From Dasania sp. GY-MA-18 (GTDB lineage Bacteria; Pseudomonadota; Gammaproteobacteria; Pseudomonadales; Dasaniaceae): a stretch of DNA of 64,000 nucleotides. Shown here piece by piece: positions 56,653 to 64,000 of the stretch. The notes under the pieces are model-generated. The model was not told the DNA's origin and did no database searches. It worked only from the letters and a program-made list of their open reading frames with translations. The stretch is from contig NZ_JANHAP010000003.1 of the NCBI RefSeq assembly GCF_024734385.1, positions 62,001 to 126,000 on the forward strand. Reading direction: 5' to 3'. Each line of letters starts with the position of its first letter. The stretch's first letter is position 1. A program made the position numbers and the translations under genes.

Positions 56653-57710
56653 GGCGCCGTTGTGGGGGCATGCTGCTGGGCCTTCTGGATGCGCTCGCTA
56701 GTGGGTGGGTGAGTCGATAAAATATCACGCAGTGGTTTATCCTTTGCCCGCTGTTTTTTGCTGTTGTTGTCAAGCTGGGCAAAGCGTTGCATTACCGTGG
56801 CAAAATATTGCGGATGGATGCCATGCTGATGCATGGCGTGCAGCGCAAAGTCATCAGCCTCGGTTTCAAAGTCCCTAGAATAGGATAAATCTAAAATTAA
56901 GGTGGGCAGGCCGGTAAGCAGGTCCAGCGTGTCTATGTCGCCAGTGGCAATAATAACCACTAGGGTGACCATGCTGTCTTGCAATACCCGGCGAATAATA
57001 TGCCTGCCCTGCAAATGCCCCAGCTCATGAAACAGCACTGCTAATAACTCTTTATCGTCTTCAACTAAATTAACCAGCGCATCGGTAAACACAATCTCGC
57101 CATTAGGAAGGGCTAAGGCATTGGCGCCCATGCCAGAGCGAAAATAAATTTTAGGGTTAAGCTCACTGTAATTGGCCAGTATGGGTTGGCTAAGCTCGAG
57201 AAGGGCTAGTTGACGTTCGGCGCTCAGTTCGCTGGGTTGAAAAATAGTTTTATCTAACAGCACTAAACTACTGGCTAACTTTTTTTGCGCAAACTCCGGC
57301 AGTTTAAAGGCAATAAAATTAGCCGCTGCTGGAATACCAAAAGTAAAACAGGCCCATAGCGCCACGGCGGTGGCCAAGGTGGCAAAGCAAATAGTGGGTA
57401 AGCTGTTTTCTAGTTTATGTAGCCAGCCACTGCGCTGCTTGCTCTTGGCTAGTTTCAGCCATGACTCTATAGCTTGATGATCGTCAGTAATAAATAATTG
57501 CTTATCGGCCAAGGCTATCTCGCGGGGAGTGCTGCCCAGCCTGCTATGTATGCGTAAATCCTTTAACTGCGTTTCAATGCGGGTGGGGGTGTCAGCTTGG
57601 TGATCTAGGTGTAGCGTCACTAGCTGGGGTTGTTGTGGGCTAAACGCCAAGCGCGCTGCTATGCGCTTAGAGGATAGCCCATCTAAAAAATGGCCTTCGA
57701 TGACAGTCAT
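56649..57710 (-). CDS. M48-family membrane metallopeptidase with N-terminal domain
   Basis: The 353-residue protein has an N-terminal soluble domain (about 1-95, DUF7092-like), a membrane helix (about 103-123) and an M48 Ste24-type peptidase domain with zinc motif HELGH at 228-232 and a later EADDFALHAM glutamate. DILSTHPPTSERI is near the C-terminus. It cleaves proteins or peptides at the membrane. It follows the DUF898 gene by 8 bp, a common pairing. Confidence 0.9.
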   Translation of the reverse strand: MTVIEGHFLDGLSSKRIAARLAFSPQQPQLVTLHLDHQADTPTRIETQLKDLRIHSRLGSTPREIALADKQLFITDDHQAIESWLKLAKSKQRSGWLHKLENSLPTICFATLATAVALWACFTFGIPAAANFIAFKLPEFAQKKLASSLVLLDKTIFQPSELSAERQLALLELSQPILANYSELNPKIYFRSGMGANALALPNGEIVFTDALVNLVEDDKELLAVLFHELGHLQGRHIIRRVLQDSMVTLVVIIATGDIDTLDLLTGLPTLILDLSYSRDFETEADDFALHAMHQHGIHPQYFATVMQRFAQLDNNSKKQRAKDKPLRDILSTHPPTSERIQKAQQHAPTTAP

Positions 57711-57718
57711 GCTATGTG

Positions 57719-58750
57719 TTATACGCCAAAGTCGAAGACTTCACCAAACTGATCGCCTAAGGCAGTAATGCTGTCGTTTTCAGCAGCGATAAAGTTATCC
57801 AAAGAGCCGTGGGCTTGCAGGCATAAGTTATCGCATAAATATTTAGTCATGCGTACTTTCGCTGCAGGTAAGTATAGGCCTAGGGTTAAGACGGTGAGTA
57901 CAGCATTAATAATAAATACCCGCGCCAAGCCTGGCAGGGTCAGCTGGGCTTTAAAGCGATGCCTGCCTAAGGATAAGCTGCGATAAAATAAATTAGTCAC
58001 TTCGGCATAGAAGTAAGTGAACAGTATAAAGTACAGCGCCATCATTAAAACCGGAGCAACAAAATTAAGCGAGGCAAACAGCAGCGATATGCCCCACAGC
58101 GGCAAGCCTATAGTGATGCCTACGCCTATCATAATTAAAAACAACACGCCGTAATCTTTATAGGTGGCATCAAAATTAAAAGCGGTGGTACCGTAGGCGC
58201 TATTTTTAACTAGGTACTGGTTCATTTTGAGTATGGCCATGGGGTATAAAATCCCCAAGCTTAAAATGCCTAATAAGGGCCAAATATAAAACACCATAAA
58301 GGCCTCGCCATAACTGGCCTTAAAACGAAATTGGATATTTTTGTAGGCCGACATGCGGTGGTTAAAAGCCAGCGCTTTATTAACAAAAAAAGGTATCGCC
58401 AATGTCAGTGCTAAGGCCAGCACTAAGCCGGCACTGGGATCTTGTTGTGAAATAAAGGTGTAAGCAACAAACGCTAGCACGGCAATAATGCGGCTTTTGA
58501 GTATGGGTATAGGCTCTGCTAGGTAACGGAAGTTATTATTGTCTAAATAAAGGTTGGAGTAGAGATAGCGGTTGTTGCGCACCTTGGCCCAAGGGGAATA
58601 TATGCCTAAGGTAATAATGCTCAGTAGTAAATTAACGATCCAAATTTTAAAATATTCGCTGCCGTCACCGCGAAATTTAAAATTACAGGCTTTAGCTGCT
58701 GGCGCATTGGCCGCGGCAGAAGAATTTGCTTCCATAGTAAGTCTTTCCAT
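57719..58750 (-). CDS. DUF898 (YjgN-family) membrane protein
   Basis: The 343-residue protein has eight or so hydrophobic segments and the DUF898 pattern: FKFRGDGSEYFKIWIVNLLLSIITLGIYSPWAKVR-type repeat near 24-58 and again near 262-300. Function is not established, though it is often paired with M48 peptidases. Starts at 58750 or the ATG at 58735. Upstream is a small membrane protein gene. Confidence 0.9.
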   Translation of the reverse strand: MERLTMEANSSAAANAPAAKACNFKFRGDGSEYFKIWIVNLLLSIITLGIYSPWAKVRNNRYLYSNLYLDNNNFRYLAEPIPILKSRIIAVLAFVAYTFISQQDPSAGLVLALALTLAIPFFVNKALAFNHRMSAYKNIQFRFKASYGEAFMVFYIWPLLGILSLGILYPMAILKMNQYLVKNSAYGTTAFNFDATYKDYGVLFLIMIGVGITIGLPLWGISLLFASLNFVAPVLMMALYFILFTYFYAEVTNLFYRSLSLGRHRFKAQLTLPGLARVFIINAVLTVLTLGLYLPAAKVRMTKYLCDNLCLQAHGSLDNFIAAENDSITALGDQFGEVFDFGV

Positions 58751-58864
58751 TGGTGATATTGTTATTGTTATTTAGCCTGCCCTCCAGACTAGCTATCAGC
58801 AGTATAGTAATAATTATTGGCTGGGCCTAATAAAAAGAATGGCAATATTTTACAAAAACAGCGC

Positions 58865-59203
58865 TTAAGAGTTTTTAGCTTGAGCTTTTTTAACCAGCCT
58901 ATAGCAATCTATCATGCCCCACACCCACACTATGGCTAGCAGCCAGCTTAGGCTGGAGAGTGTGCCAGCGCTTACTTGGCCGGGGGTATTAAGTATGGCT
59001 TGCTGTATGGCGGCAGGGTCTATGGGGAGGTCGCCATTGATAATACGCTGGCTAATTATTTGTGACTTGTACCAGGCTTCTTTAATTAGCACCACTAACA
59101 CGGCAACTACGATCAAGGCCGACACGGTACCCGCTAGGGGTTTTTTAAGTAGGAAATAGCCCGAGCCAGGAAAGACAAAGGCGGAGAGTAGTAGGGGTTT
59201 CAC
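58865..59203 (-). CDS. Small membrane protein
   Basis: From the GTG at 59203 the product has 112 residues and two hydrophobic segments (about 18-42 and 83-100) around a periplasmic loop. The family is not recognised. AAGG lies 7 bp before the GTG. TTG at 59209 is also in frame. The ribosome binding site is inside the right arm of a 16-bp inverted repeat, so translation may be blocked by RNA structure. Confidence 0.6.
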   Translation of the reverse strand: MKPLLLSAFVFPGSGYFLLKKPLAGTVSALIVVAVLVVLIKEAWYKSQIISQRIINGDLPIDPAAIQQAILNTPGQVSAGTLSSLSWLLAIVWVWGMIDCYRLVKKAQAKNS

Positions 59204-59206
59204 AGT

Positions 59207-59263
59207 CAAACCTTAATTGTTAATGGTACTAGTTGCTAAAAGTACTGTAACAATTAAGGTTTG
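59207..59263. repeat. Perfect 16-bp inverted repeat between lhgO and a membrane protein gene
   Basis: CAAACCTTAATTGTTA (59207-59222) and TAACAATTAAGGTTTG (59248-59263) are exact complements with 25 bp between, and GTACT/AGTAC adds an inner stem. On the minus strand one arm holds the AAGG ribosome binding site of the gene starting at 59203. Confidence 0.85.
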
Positions 59264-59276
59264 TCATCTTTATCAG

Positions 59277-60485
59277 TTAGGCAGGCAGTTTATTAATAAT
59301 ATACTCGCCTATAGGTATGGCCGAGGTTGCCGCCGGTGAGGGGGCGTTGCATACGTGTAAGCTGCGTGGGCTTTCGGCGAATAAAAAGTCGTGCACTAAG
59401 GTGCCGTCACTTAATACTGCTTGTGCGCGTATACCTGCGGGGTAGGGCTTTAAATCCGCTAGGGTTAGTTGTGGGCAGTATTTTTGCACCAGTTTTAAGT
59501 AGCCGGGTTTCCACCAAGAGTTCCAGGTTTCTACTAAGCCAGTTTTGTAGTTGGCCTGTAATACTTTCCAAAAACCTTTAAAGGTGATCATATCCAGCAC
59601 ATCGCGCAGGCTGATATTAATTTTGCCATAGCCTTCACGCTTCCAGCCCTGTACCGCATTGGGGCCTACGGTAACGGAGCCGTCTATCATGCGGGTGAGG
59701 TGTACGCCTAAAAAGGGCAGCTCAGGATCAGGTATGGGGTAGATCAAATGTTTAACTATGTCGTTGTGCTTGGTGGGTAATTGGTAGTATTCACCGCGGA
59801 AAGGAATAATTTGAAAATCGGTTTCTATGCCTAGCATACGAGTAGTGCGGTCGGCCATTAAGCCGGAGCAGGTGATTAAAAAACCGGCGCTAATAACTTG
59901 CGTTTGACCGTTACAGTTAACCGTTACGTTAATGTTGTCGGAGGTTTCTTGCAGGCCAATTACTTCGCTATTAAGTCTGGCTTCACCGCCTAACTTTTCA
60001 AACTGTTTAGCCATGGCGATGCTAACTTGTTGATAGTTAACAATGCCAGTGGTTCTAACGTAAATAGCACCCAGGCCGACGATGTTGGGCTCACGCTGTT
60101 TTAGTTCAGCCTCGGATAATAGTTCCACCTCTAAGCCATTTTCTAAGCAGCGTTGAAACAGGGCTTGCATACGCTCAACTTCCACCGCATTGGTGGCTAC
60201 TAAGAGTTTGCCACATTGCTCTACTTTAATATTGTGCTCAGCACAAAATTTTAAGGTGGCATCAACACCGCGCTTACAAAAATCAGCTTTTAAGCTACCC
60301 GGCGCATAGTAAACACCGGCGTGAATCACGCCGCTGTTATGGCCGGTTTGGTGTTTGGCGTATTGGTCTTCTTTTTCTAGCAGTAAAACTTTTTTACTGG
60401 GTTCGCGCTGTTGCAGCTGCATAGCGGTTGAAAGGCCAACTATGCCGCCGCCGATAATAATATAATCGTAATCTATACCGCTCAC
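59277..60485 (-). CDS. lhgO: L-2-hydroxyglutarate oxidase/dehydrogenase
   Basis: The 402-residue FAD-dependent enzyme has GGGIVG at 12-17, KHQTGHNSGVIHAGVYYAPGS (about 45-65) and the C-terminal GIRAQAVLSDGTLVHDFLF, matching LhgO/L2HGDH. It oxidises L-2-hydroxyglutarate to 2-oxoglutarate, passing electrons to the respiratory chain. It follows the glutarate 2-hydroxylase gene by 36 bp, so the pair turns glutarate into 2-oxoglutarate. Confidence 0.96.
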   Translation of the reverse strand: MSGIDYDYIIIGGGIVGLSTAMQLQQREPSKKVLLLEKEDQYAKHQTGHNSGVIHAGVYYAPGSLKADFCKRGVDATLKFCAEHNIKVEQCGKLLVATNAVEVERMQALFQRCLENGLEVELLSEAELKQREPNIVGLGAIYVRTTGIVNYQQVSIAMAKQFEKLGGEARLNSEVIGLQETSDNINVTVNCNGQTQVISAGFLITCSGLMADRTTRMLGIETDFQIIPFRGEYYQLPTKHNDIVKHLIYPIPDPELPFLGVHLTRMIDGSVTVGPNAVQGWKREGYGKINISLRDVLDMITFKGFWKVLQANYKTGLVETWNSWWKPGYLKLVQKYCPQLTLADLKPYPAGIRAQAVLSDGTLVHDFLFAESPRSLHVCNAPSPAATSAIPIGEYIINKLPA

Positions 60486-60521
60486 AGCGCTACCTCCAGA
60501 TGGTTAAATATTTAAAAAAGT

Positions 60522-61478
60522 TTATCGAGTGAAGTGACCGCGCTGTCTTAATAGCTCGCGGCGTAGGCCTTCATGGGCAACAAACTTATCGCGGCCGTGT
60601 AGCCACATGTAGTTTTGTACTACCAACATAGAGCCCACTCTAACGCGCACGTTAATGCAGTTTTCTTCACTTTCTAGCGATTCACCCATGGCGTGCAAGT
60701 ATAAACCCTGGGCGCGGTTTTGTGGCTCGGCAAACTGGTCTATGTATGACAGCTGGGGGTTGCCGTTAACGTCTTCATCAATAAATACAGGGTGGTGAAC
60801 CTTAGTGCTAACGTTTTTGCTAGGTGGAGCACCCCATTGTATAGATTGCTTGGCTAGGGGGTGGTGGTAAAACTTATTAAGGTCTTTCCAATCATCCAAG
60901 TGCAGTAGCAGTGAGTCGCCACCATCCATGTTTTCTTCGGCCATCTTCATCATTAAAACAAAGTCAGTTTGTTCGTTAACAAAGGTGCCGTCATTGTGTA
61001 ACTCCATGCGGCGGTGTGCTTGACGCAGGTAGCTGTCGCTGTTGTCTTTGTTCTCTACTGTGAAGCGTGCGTAAAACTTACCGTACATGGCGTCATGGTT
61101 GGGGATGCCGCAGATGTGTGAGATAGCGGTAGAAAGTTGTACGTGGAAGTCACCCTCTTGGTTAGCTTCTTCAGTATTAACGGGCTGGCCTTCGTATTCT
61201 AGTAGGAAGCCGCCGGTGTTACGGTCGCGCAGGGTGGCGTGTAAAAAGGCACCTAGGCTGTAATCGGTGATTTTGTCTAGTGCTTCAGCCAAGGCAAAGC
61301 GCAGGAAGGGTTTGTACTCTATTGCTTGTACCGAGTAGGTTTCACAGCTGCTTTTAAAGGCTTTAACTGTATCCGCGCTCAAAGTGACGACTTGCAAGCG
61401 CTGGCTGGCGGGGTAAGGGGCAACGGTAAAGCCGATAGGGCTAACGGAAGCAGGTTTTTGTAGAGCTAATGCGTTCAT
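60522..61478 (-). CDS. glaH: Glutarate 2-hydroxylase (CsiD/GlaH)
   Basis: The 318-residue Fe(II)/2-oxoglutarate dioxygenase fits CsiD. Iron ligands are His161 and Asp163 (HNDG) with His294 near the C-terminus, and a conserved Arg-rich RRELLRQRG end binds 2-oxoglutarate. It hydroxylates glutarate to L-2-hydroxyglutarate. A good AGGAGA ribosome binding site precedes the ATG. The promoter reads TTGACA, 17 bp, CATTAT and is overlapped by operator-like sites. Confidence 0.95.
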   Translation of the reverse strand: MNALALQKPASVSPIGFTVAPYPASQRLQVVTLSADTVKAFKSSCETYSVQAIEYKPFLRFALAEALDKITDYSLGAFLHATLRDRNTGGFLLEYEGQPVNTEEANQEGDFHVQLSTAISHICGIPNHDAMYGKFYARFTVENKDNSDSYLRQAHRRMELHNDGTFVNEQTDFVLMMKMAEENMDGGDSLLLHLDDWKDLNKFYHHPLAKQSIQWGAPPSKNVSTKVHHPVFIDEDVNGNPQLSYIDQFAEPQNRAQGLYLHAMGESLESEENCINVRVRVGSMLVVQNYMWLHGRDKFVAHEGLRRELLRQRGHFTR

Positions 61479-61549
61479 GGCTTTCTCCTGGTATTTGTTT
61501 TGGGCCTACCGGCAAGCATTTAGGTTGTGCTGTCGTGTAGCTGAGGGCA

Positions 61550-61580
61550 ATAATGTCGACATTCTTGGTAAATGTCAACA
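61550..61580 (-). promoter_or_regulatory. csiD/glaH promoter with overlapping operator sites
   Basis: On the minus strand TTGACA (61573-61578) and CATTAT (61550-61555) are 17 bp apart. The perfect palindrome AATGTCGACATT (61552-61563) covers the -10 end, and a second TGTCAACA (61573-61580) covers the -35. The two TGTCRACA cores are 19 bp apart, about two helical turns. This fits repression by the adjacent GntR regulator. Confidence 0.65.
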
Positions 61581-61599
61581 AAAATATAAATCGGCGAGA

Positions 61600-61629
61600 T
61601 TTAACTTTTCTGTCGATCCAGCATAAAAT
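61600..61629 (+). promoter_or_regulatory. Promoter candidate of the GntR regulator
   Basis: TTTAAC (61600-61605), 18 bp and TAAAAT (61624-61629) form a plausible plus-strand promoter about 30 bp before the ATG. It lies just right of the operator sites. Confidence 0.4.
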
Positions 61630-61661
61630 GGCCACCACTAAGCCTATTGATGAGAAACCGC

Positions 61662-62372
61662 ATGTCTGCCATTACCCCAGCCAGCGCTAGCAGCCCCGAA
61701 AATAGTGATAACTTTGCCTCACAGGTATTGGGGCAGCTGAAAAGCGATATTCTCAATGGTTATTTTGGCCCCGGTGAAAAGCTGAAAATGGCCACCTTAA
61801 AAGAGCGCTATCAAGTGGGAGTTAGCCCCCTGCGTGAGGCGCTATCGCAATTATTGGTAGAACAGCTGGTGGTGGTAGAGAACCAGCGCGGTTTTAGGGT
61901 GCACCCTATCTCGCTGGAGGAAATGAAGGATATTTACGATACCCGGGCGCAGATCGAGGCCCTGTGTGTTAAGCAGGCTATAGCCCGTGGGGATGATGAA
62001 TGGGAGGCGGCGATAGTCGCTGCCAGTCATCGCTTAAATAAGTCGGGTGAGCTGCTGGAAAAGGCCAGCGACGATGTGCAGGAGTGGGAGTTGCGCCATC
62101 AGGCCTTCCACACGGCCATAGCCAGCGGCTGTGGCTCTGCGACCTTGTTGCAGGTGCGTCGCTCGCTGTACGAGAAGGCCTCGCGCTACCGCAACCTGTG
62201 GCTAAAGCAGAATATGTCGGATCGCACAGTGTACCACGCCAACCGTCAGGAGCACGATGAGTTGGTAGAGGCCTTATTGCAGCGCGATGCCGATACGGCG
62301 GTTGCCCTGATTAGCCGGCACCTGCTGCGGCCCAGCCAGCTGTTACAGCAGGCTGAGCCTTCCTTGTTTTAG
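61662..62372 (+). CDS. csiR: GntR/FadR-family regulator of glutarate hydroxylation (CsiR/GlaR-like)
   Basis: From the ATG at 61662 the protein has 236 residues with a winged-helix (about 20-80; LKERYQVGVSPLREALSQLLVEQLV) and a C-terminal FCD ligand-binding domain. Starts at 61650 (ATG) and 61647 (TTG) are possible. It is divergent from glaH-lhgO, the position of CsiR, a repressor that responds to glutarate or 2-hydroxyglutarate in E. coli and Pseudomonas. The operator sites between the genes support this. Its stop overlaps the stop of the convergent DUF885 gene. Confidence 0.88.
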   Translation: MSAITPASASSPENSDNFASQVLGQLKSDILNGYFGPGEKLKMATLKERYQVGVSPLREALSQLLVEQLVVVENQRGFRVHPISLEEMKDIYDTRAQIEALCVKQAIARGDDEWEAAIVAASHRLNKSGELLEKASDDVQEWELRHQAFHTAIASGCGSATLLQVRRSLYEKASRYRNLWLKQNMSDRTVYHANRQEHDELVEALLQRDADTAVALISRHLLRPSQLLQQAEPSLF

Positions 62373-64000
62373 TGGCCGGCTTTTTGCTGGGCGATATAGT
62401 CGTCAACCAGTTGCTCCAACACGGTTAGCGGCACCGAGCCATTGCGCAACACTACATCGTGATACTCGCGTATATCAAAACGCTGGCCCAAGGCTAGGCG
62501 GGCTTTTTCTCGCAGTTCGATAATTTTTAGCATACCTATCTTATAGGCTGTGGCCTGTGCGGGCATTACGATATGGCGCTCCACCATTTTTACGGCATCG
62601 GCCAAGGCGTTGGGGGTATTGTTGGCGTAGTAGTCTATGCCTTGCTGGCGGGTCCAGCGTTTGGCGTGTATGCCGGTATCGACCACTAGGCGGCAGGCCC
62701 GCCACAGCTCCATAGCCAGGCGGCCGAAGTCGGCGTAAGGGTCTTGGTACAGGCCTATCTCTTTGGGCAGCATCTCAGAATATAGGCCCCAGCCTTCGGT
62801 GTAGGCGGTATAGCCCTCAAATTTGCGAAACTTGGGCAGGCTGTCCATCTCTTGCTTAATGGCTATTTGCATATGGTGGCCGGGTATACCCTCGTGGTAG
62901 GCCAACGCCGCCATTTGGTAGCTGGGCATGGAGGCCATGTCGTAGAGGTTGGCGTAATAAATGCCGGGGCGCGAGCCATCGGGGGCTGGCATTTGGTAAA
63001 AAGCTTTACCGGCAGATTTCTCTCTAAAGGCCTCTACTCGTTTCACTTTAAGTTGAGCCTTGGGCTGGGTTAAAAATAATTGCTCTAAGCGCCCCTGCAT
63101 ATCGTCTATCAGTGCGGTAGCCTCGCGTAAATAGCGATCCCGGCCTTGTGGGGTTTCAGGGTAGTAGAACTGTGGGTCTTGGCGCATAAAGTCAAAAAAC
63201 GCGCGCAGTTCTCCCTTAAAGCCGACTTGTTGCATAATTTGCCGCATCTCACTATGTATGCGGGCCACTTCTTGTAAGCCTATGTTGTGTATCTGCTCTG
63301 CGTTTAATGTAGTGGTAGTGATTTTGGCCAGGGCATGGTTATAGAAGGCTTCGCCGTCTGGTAGTTTCCATACGCCAGCGCGGTTATCGGCTTGTTGTGC
63401 TAGTTGCTCTAAATAGCTAATTAATTGTTGGTAGGCGGGGCGTAGCTGATGCAGTAAGGCATGCTGCAGTTGTTGCAGCAGCTGTTTGTTTTCGCTGGGG
63501 CTGAGTTCCAGCGAGCTTAATTTGTTTTTAAAGTCTGCTAGTAAGGTGCTGTCTTTGCCTTCAGCAAAGGGTTGCCCGTTGAGTAGGTTTTTTGAGTCGC
63601 GTATTACATGAGCAAAGACAAATTTCGGTGCAATAATGCCTTTGTCGGCGCGTAGTTGTAGTTGTTCTATCAGCTGAGTGATTAAGCGCTGGCTGCCTTT
63701 TACCCTGGCGATATAGTCCAGCGCTTCTTTGTGGTTGGCGATGCTGTGTTGGTTAATTAAAAAAGCCGGTATTTCTGAGTGGGTGCCAAACATTTGGTTT
63801 ACCGGGTAGCTGTGGTGACGCCAGGGGTAATCATCAATTTGGCTTTGCAAATATAAGCGCATCAGCTCGTGGCTGAGCAAGGTCTGCGGGCTGAGTTGCG
63901 TTTGATCCAGGCTTTGCAGGCGCTGTAGGTTGGCTTGGGCGTGATGATGTTCTGCCAGGGCAAACTGCTCGGATAAATCATGCCATTTATCATAATCTTT
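62369..64000 (-). CDS. DUF885-family peptidase-like protein (5' end outside window)
   Basis: The frame stays open to the right edge, so the N-terminus is missing and the visible part is 543 codons. YHEGIPGHHMQIA carries the HExxPGH motif typical of DUF885 proteins, which resemble zinc metallopeptidases. Further conserved stretches are GFKGELRAFFDFMRQD, PAPDGSRPGIYYANLYD and GYTAYTEGWGLY (the second glutamate site). Many members are exported. The signal cannot be seen here. The apparent start at 63880 (TTG) is internal. Confidence 0.85.
   Translation of the reverse strand, partial: KDYDKWHDLSEQFALAEHHHAQANLQRLQSLDQTQLSPQTLLSHELMRLYLQSQIDDYPWRHHSYPVNQMFGTHSEIPAFLINQHSIANHKEALDYIARVKGSQRLITQLIEQLQLRADKGIIAPKFVFAHVIRDSKNLLNGQPFAEGKDSTLLADFKNKLSSLELSPSENKQLLQQLQHALLHQLRPAYQQLISYLEQLAQQADNRAGVWKLPDGEAFYNHALAKITTTTLNAEQIHNIGLQEVARIHSEMRQIMQQVGFKGELRAFFDFMRQDPQFYYPETPQGRDRYLREATALIDDMQGRLEQLFLTQPKAQLKVKRVEAFREKSAGKAFYQMPAPDGSRPGIYYANLYDMASMPSYQMAALAYHEGIPGHHMQIAIKQEMDSLPKFRKFEGYTAYTEGWGLYSEMLPKEIGLYQDPYADFGRLAMELWRACRLVVDTGIHAKRWTRQQGIDYYANNTPNALADAVKMVERHIVMPAQATAYKIGMLKIIELREKARLALGQRFDIREYHDVVLRNGSVPLTVLEQLVDDYIAQQKAGH

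Overview
The window reads as a piece of a gammaproteobacterial chromosome with moderate G+C, dense genes and short gaps. Support for this comes from the uvrD, mutM/coaD/rsmD, ftsYEX, ubiC-ubiA and rlmJ sequences, the HexR-type regulator, the TonB-dependent receptor, the TRAP transporters and the stand-alone second EF-G. The mixture of TRAP uptake, a DmdB/AlkK-like acyl-CoA ligase and glutarate catabolism suggests a heterotrophic, probably marine lineage near Cellvibrionales/Pseudomonadales. That placement is inference. I saw no rRNA, tRNA, insertion sequence, prophage or CRISPR array.

Layout. 1-1.8 kb: a Fic-like gene cut by the window edge and the regulator hexR. 1.9-10.8 kb: a tight plus-strand run of uvrD, a TRAP solute-binding protein, a retropepsin-like lipoprotein, a 7TM inactive-transglutaminase protein, a RimK-like ATP-grasp ligase, a glutathione transferase and a periplasmic AstE/AspA-like zinc hydrolase. 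This looks like a peptide/amide ligation and hydrolysis system whose substrate is unknown. 10.8-17.7 kb: a PilZ protein, a lone solute-binding protein, a cupin, an acyltransferase, ubiA, ubiC, a rubredoxin/rubredoxin-reductase fusion and HU. 18.0-24.5 kb: a signalling module of TonB-dependent receptor, LuxR-type response regulator, ABC-type binding protein and BarA-like hybrid kinase. 24.7-30.6 kb: mostly minus-strand housekeeping and conserved-hypothetical genes (symporter, DUF1415, DUF938, REC-PilZ-like, yaaA). 30.8-39.2 kb: TRAP membrane subunits, yciA, mutM, a YfhL ferredoxin, coaD, rsmD, ftsYEX. 39.2-49.8 kb: accessory genes, an acyl-CoA ligase, rlmJ, CDGSH, mntP, GNAT and a cation/proton antiporter.

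49.9-62.4 kb carries both known bacterial routes for glutarate. The CoA route is a divergent LysR gene, glutaryl-CoA dehydrogenase and a CoA-transferase. The hydroxylation route is glutarate 2-hydroxylase (csiD/glaH) and L-2-hydroxyglutarate oxidase (lhgO) with a divergent GntR regulator. EF-G2, a binding protein, an M48 peptidase and a DUF898 protein lie between them. The csiD/csiR intergenic region has a readable promoter (TTGACA, 17 bp, CATTAT) covered by two TGTCRACA sites, one inside a perfect 12-bp palindrome.

The most interesting items are the retropepsin/7TM/ATP-grasp/AstE-like operon with its embedded TRAP binding protein, the receptor-binding protein-kinase module without a transporter, the Fic-like protein that has lost its catalytic histidine, the paired glutarate routes, a 16-bp perfect inverted repeat that would hide a ribosome binding site next to lhgO, and several intergenic islands built from short repeated words.
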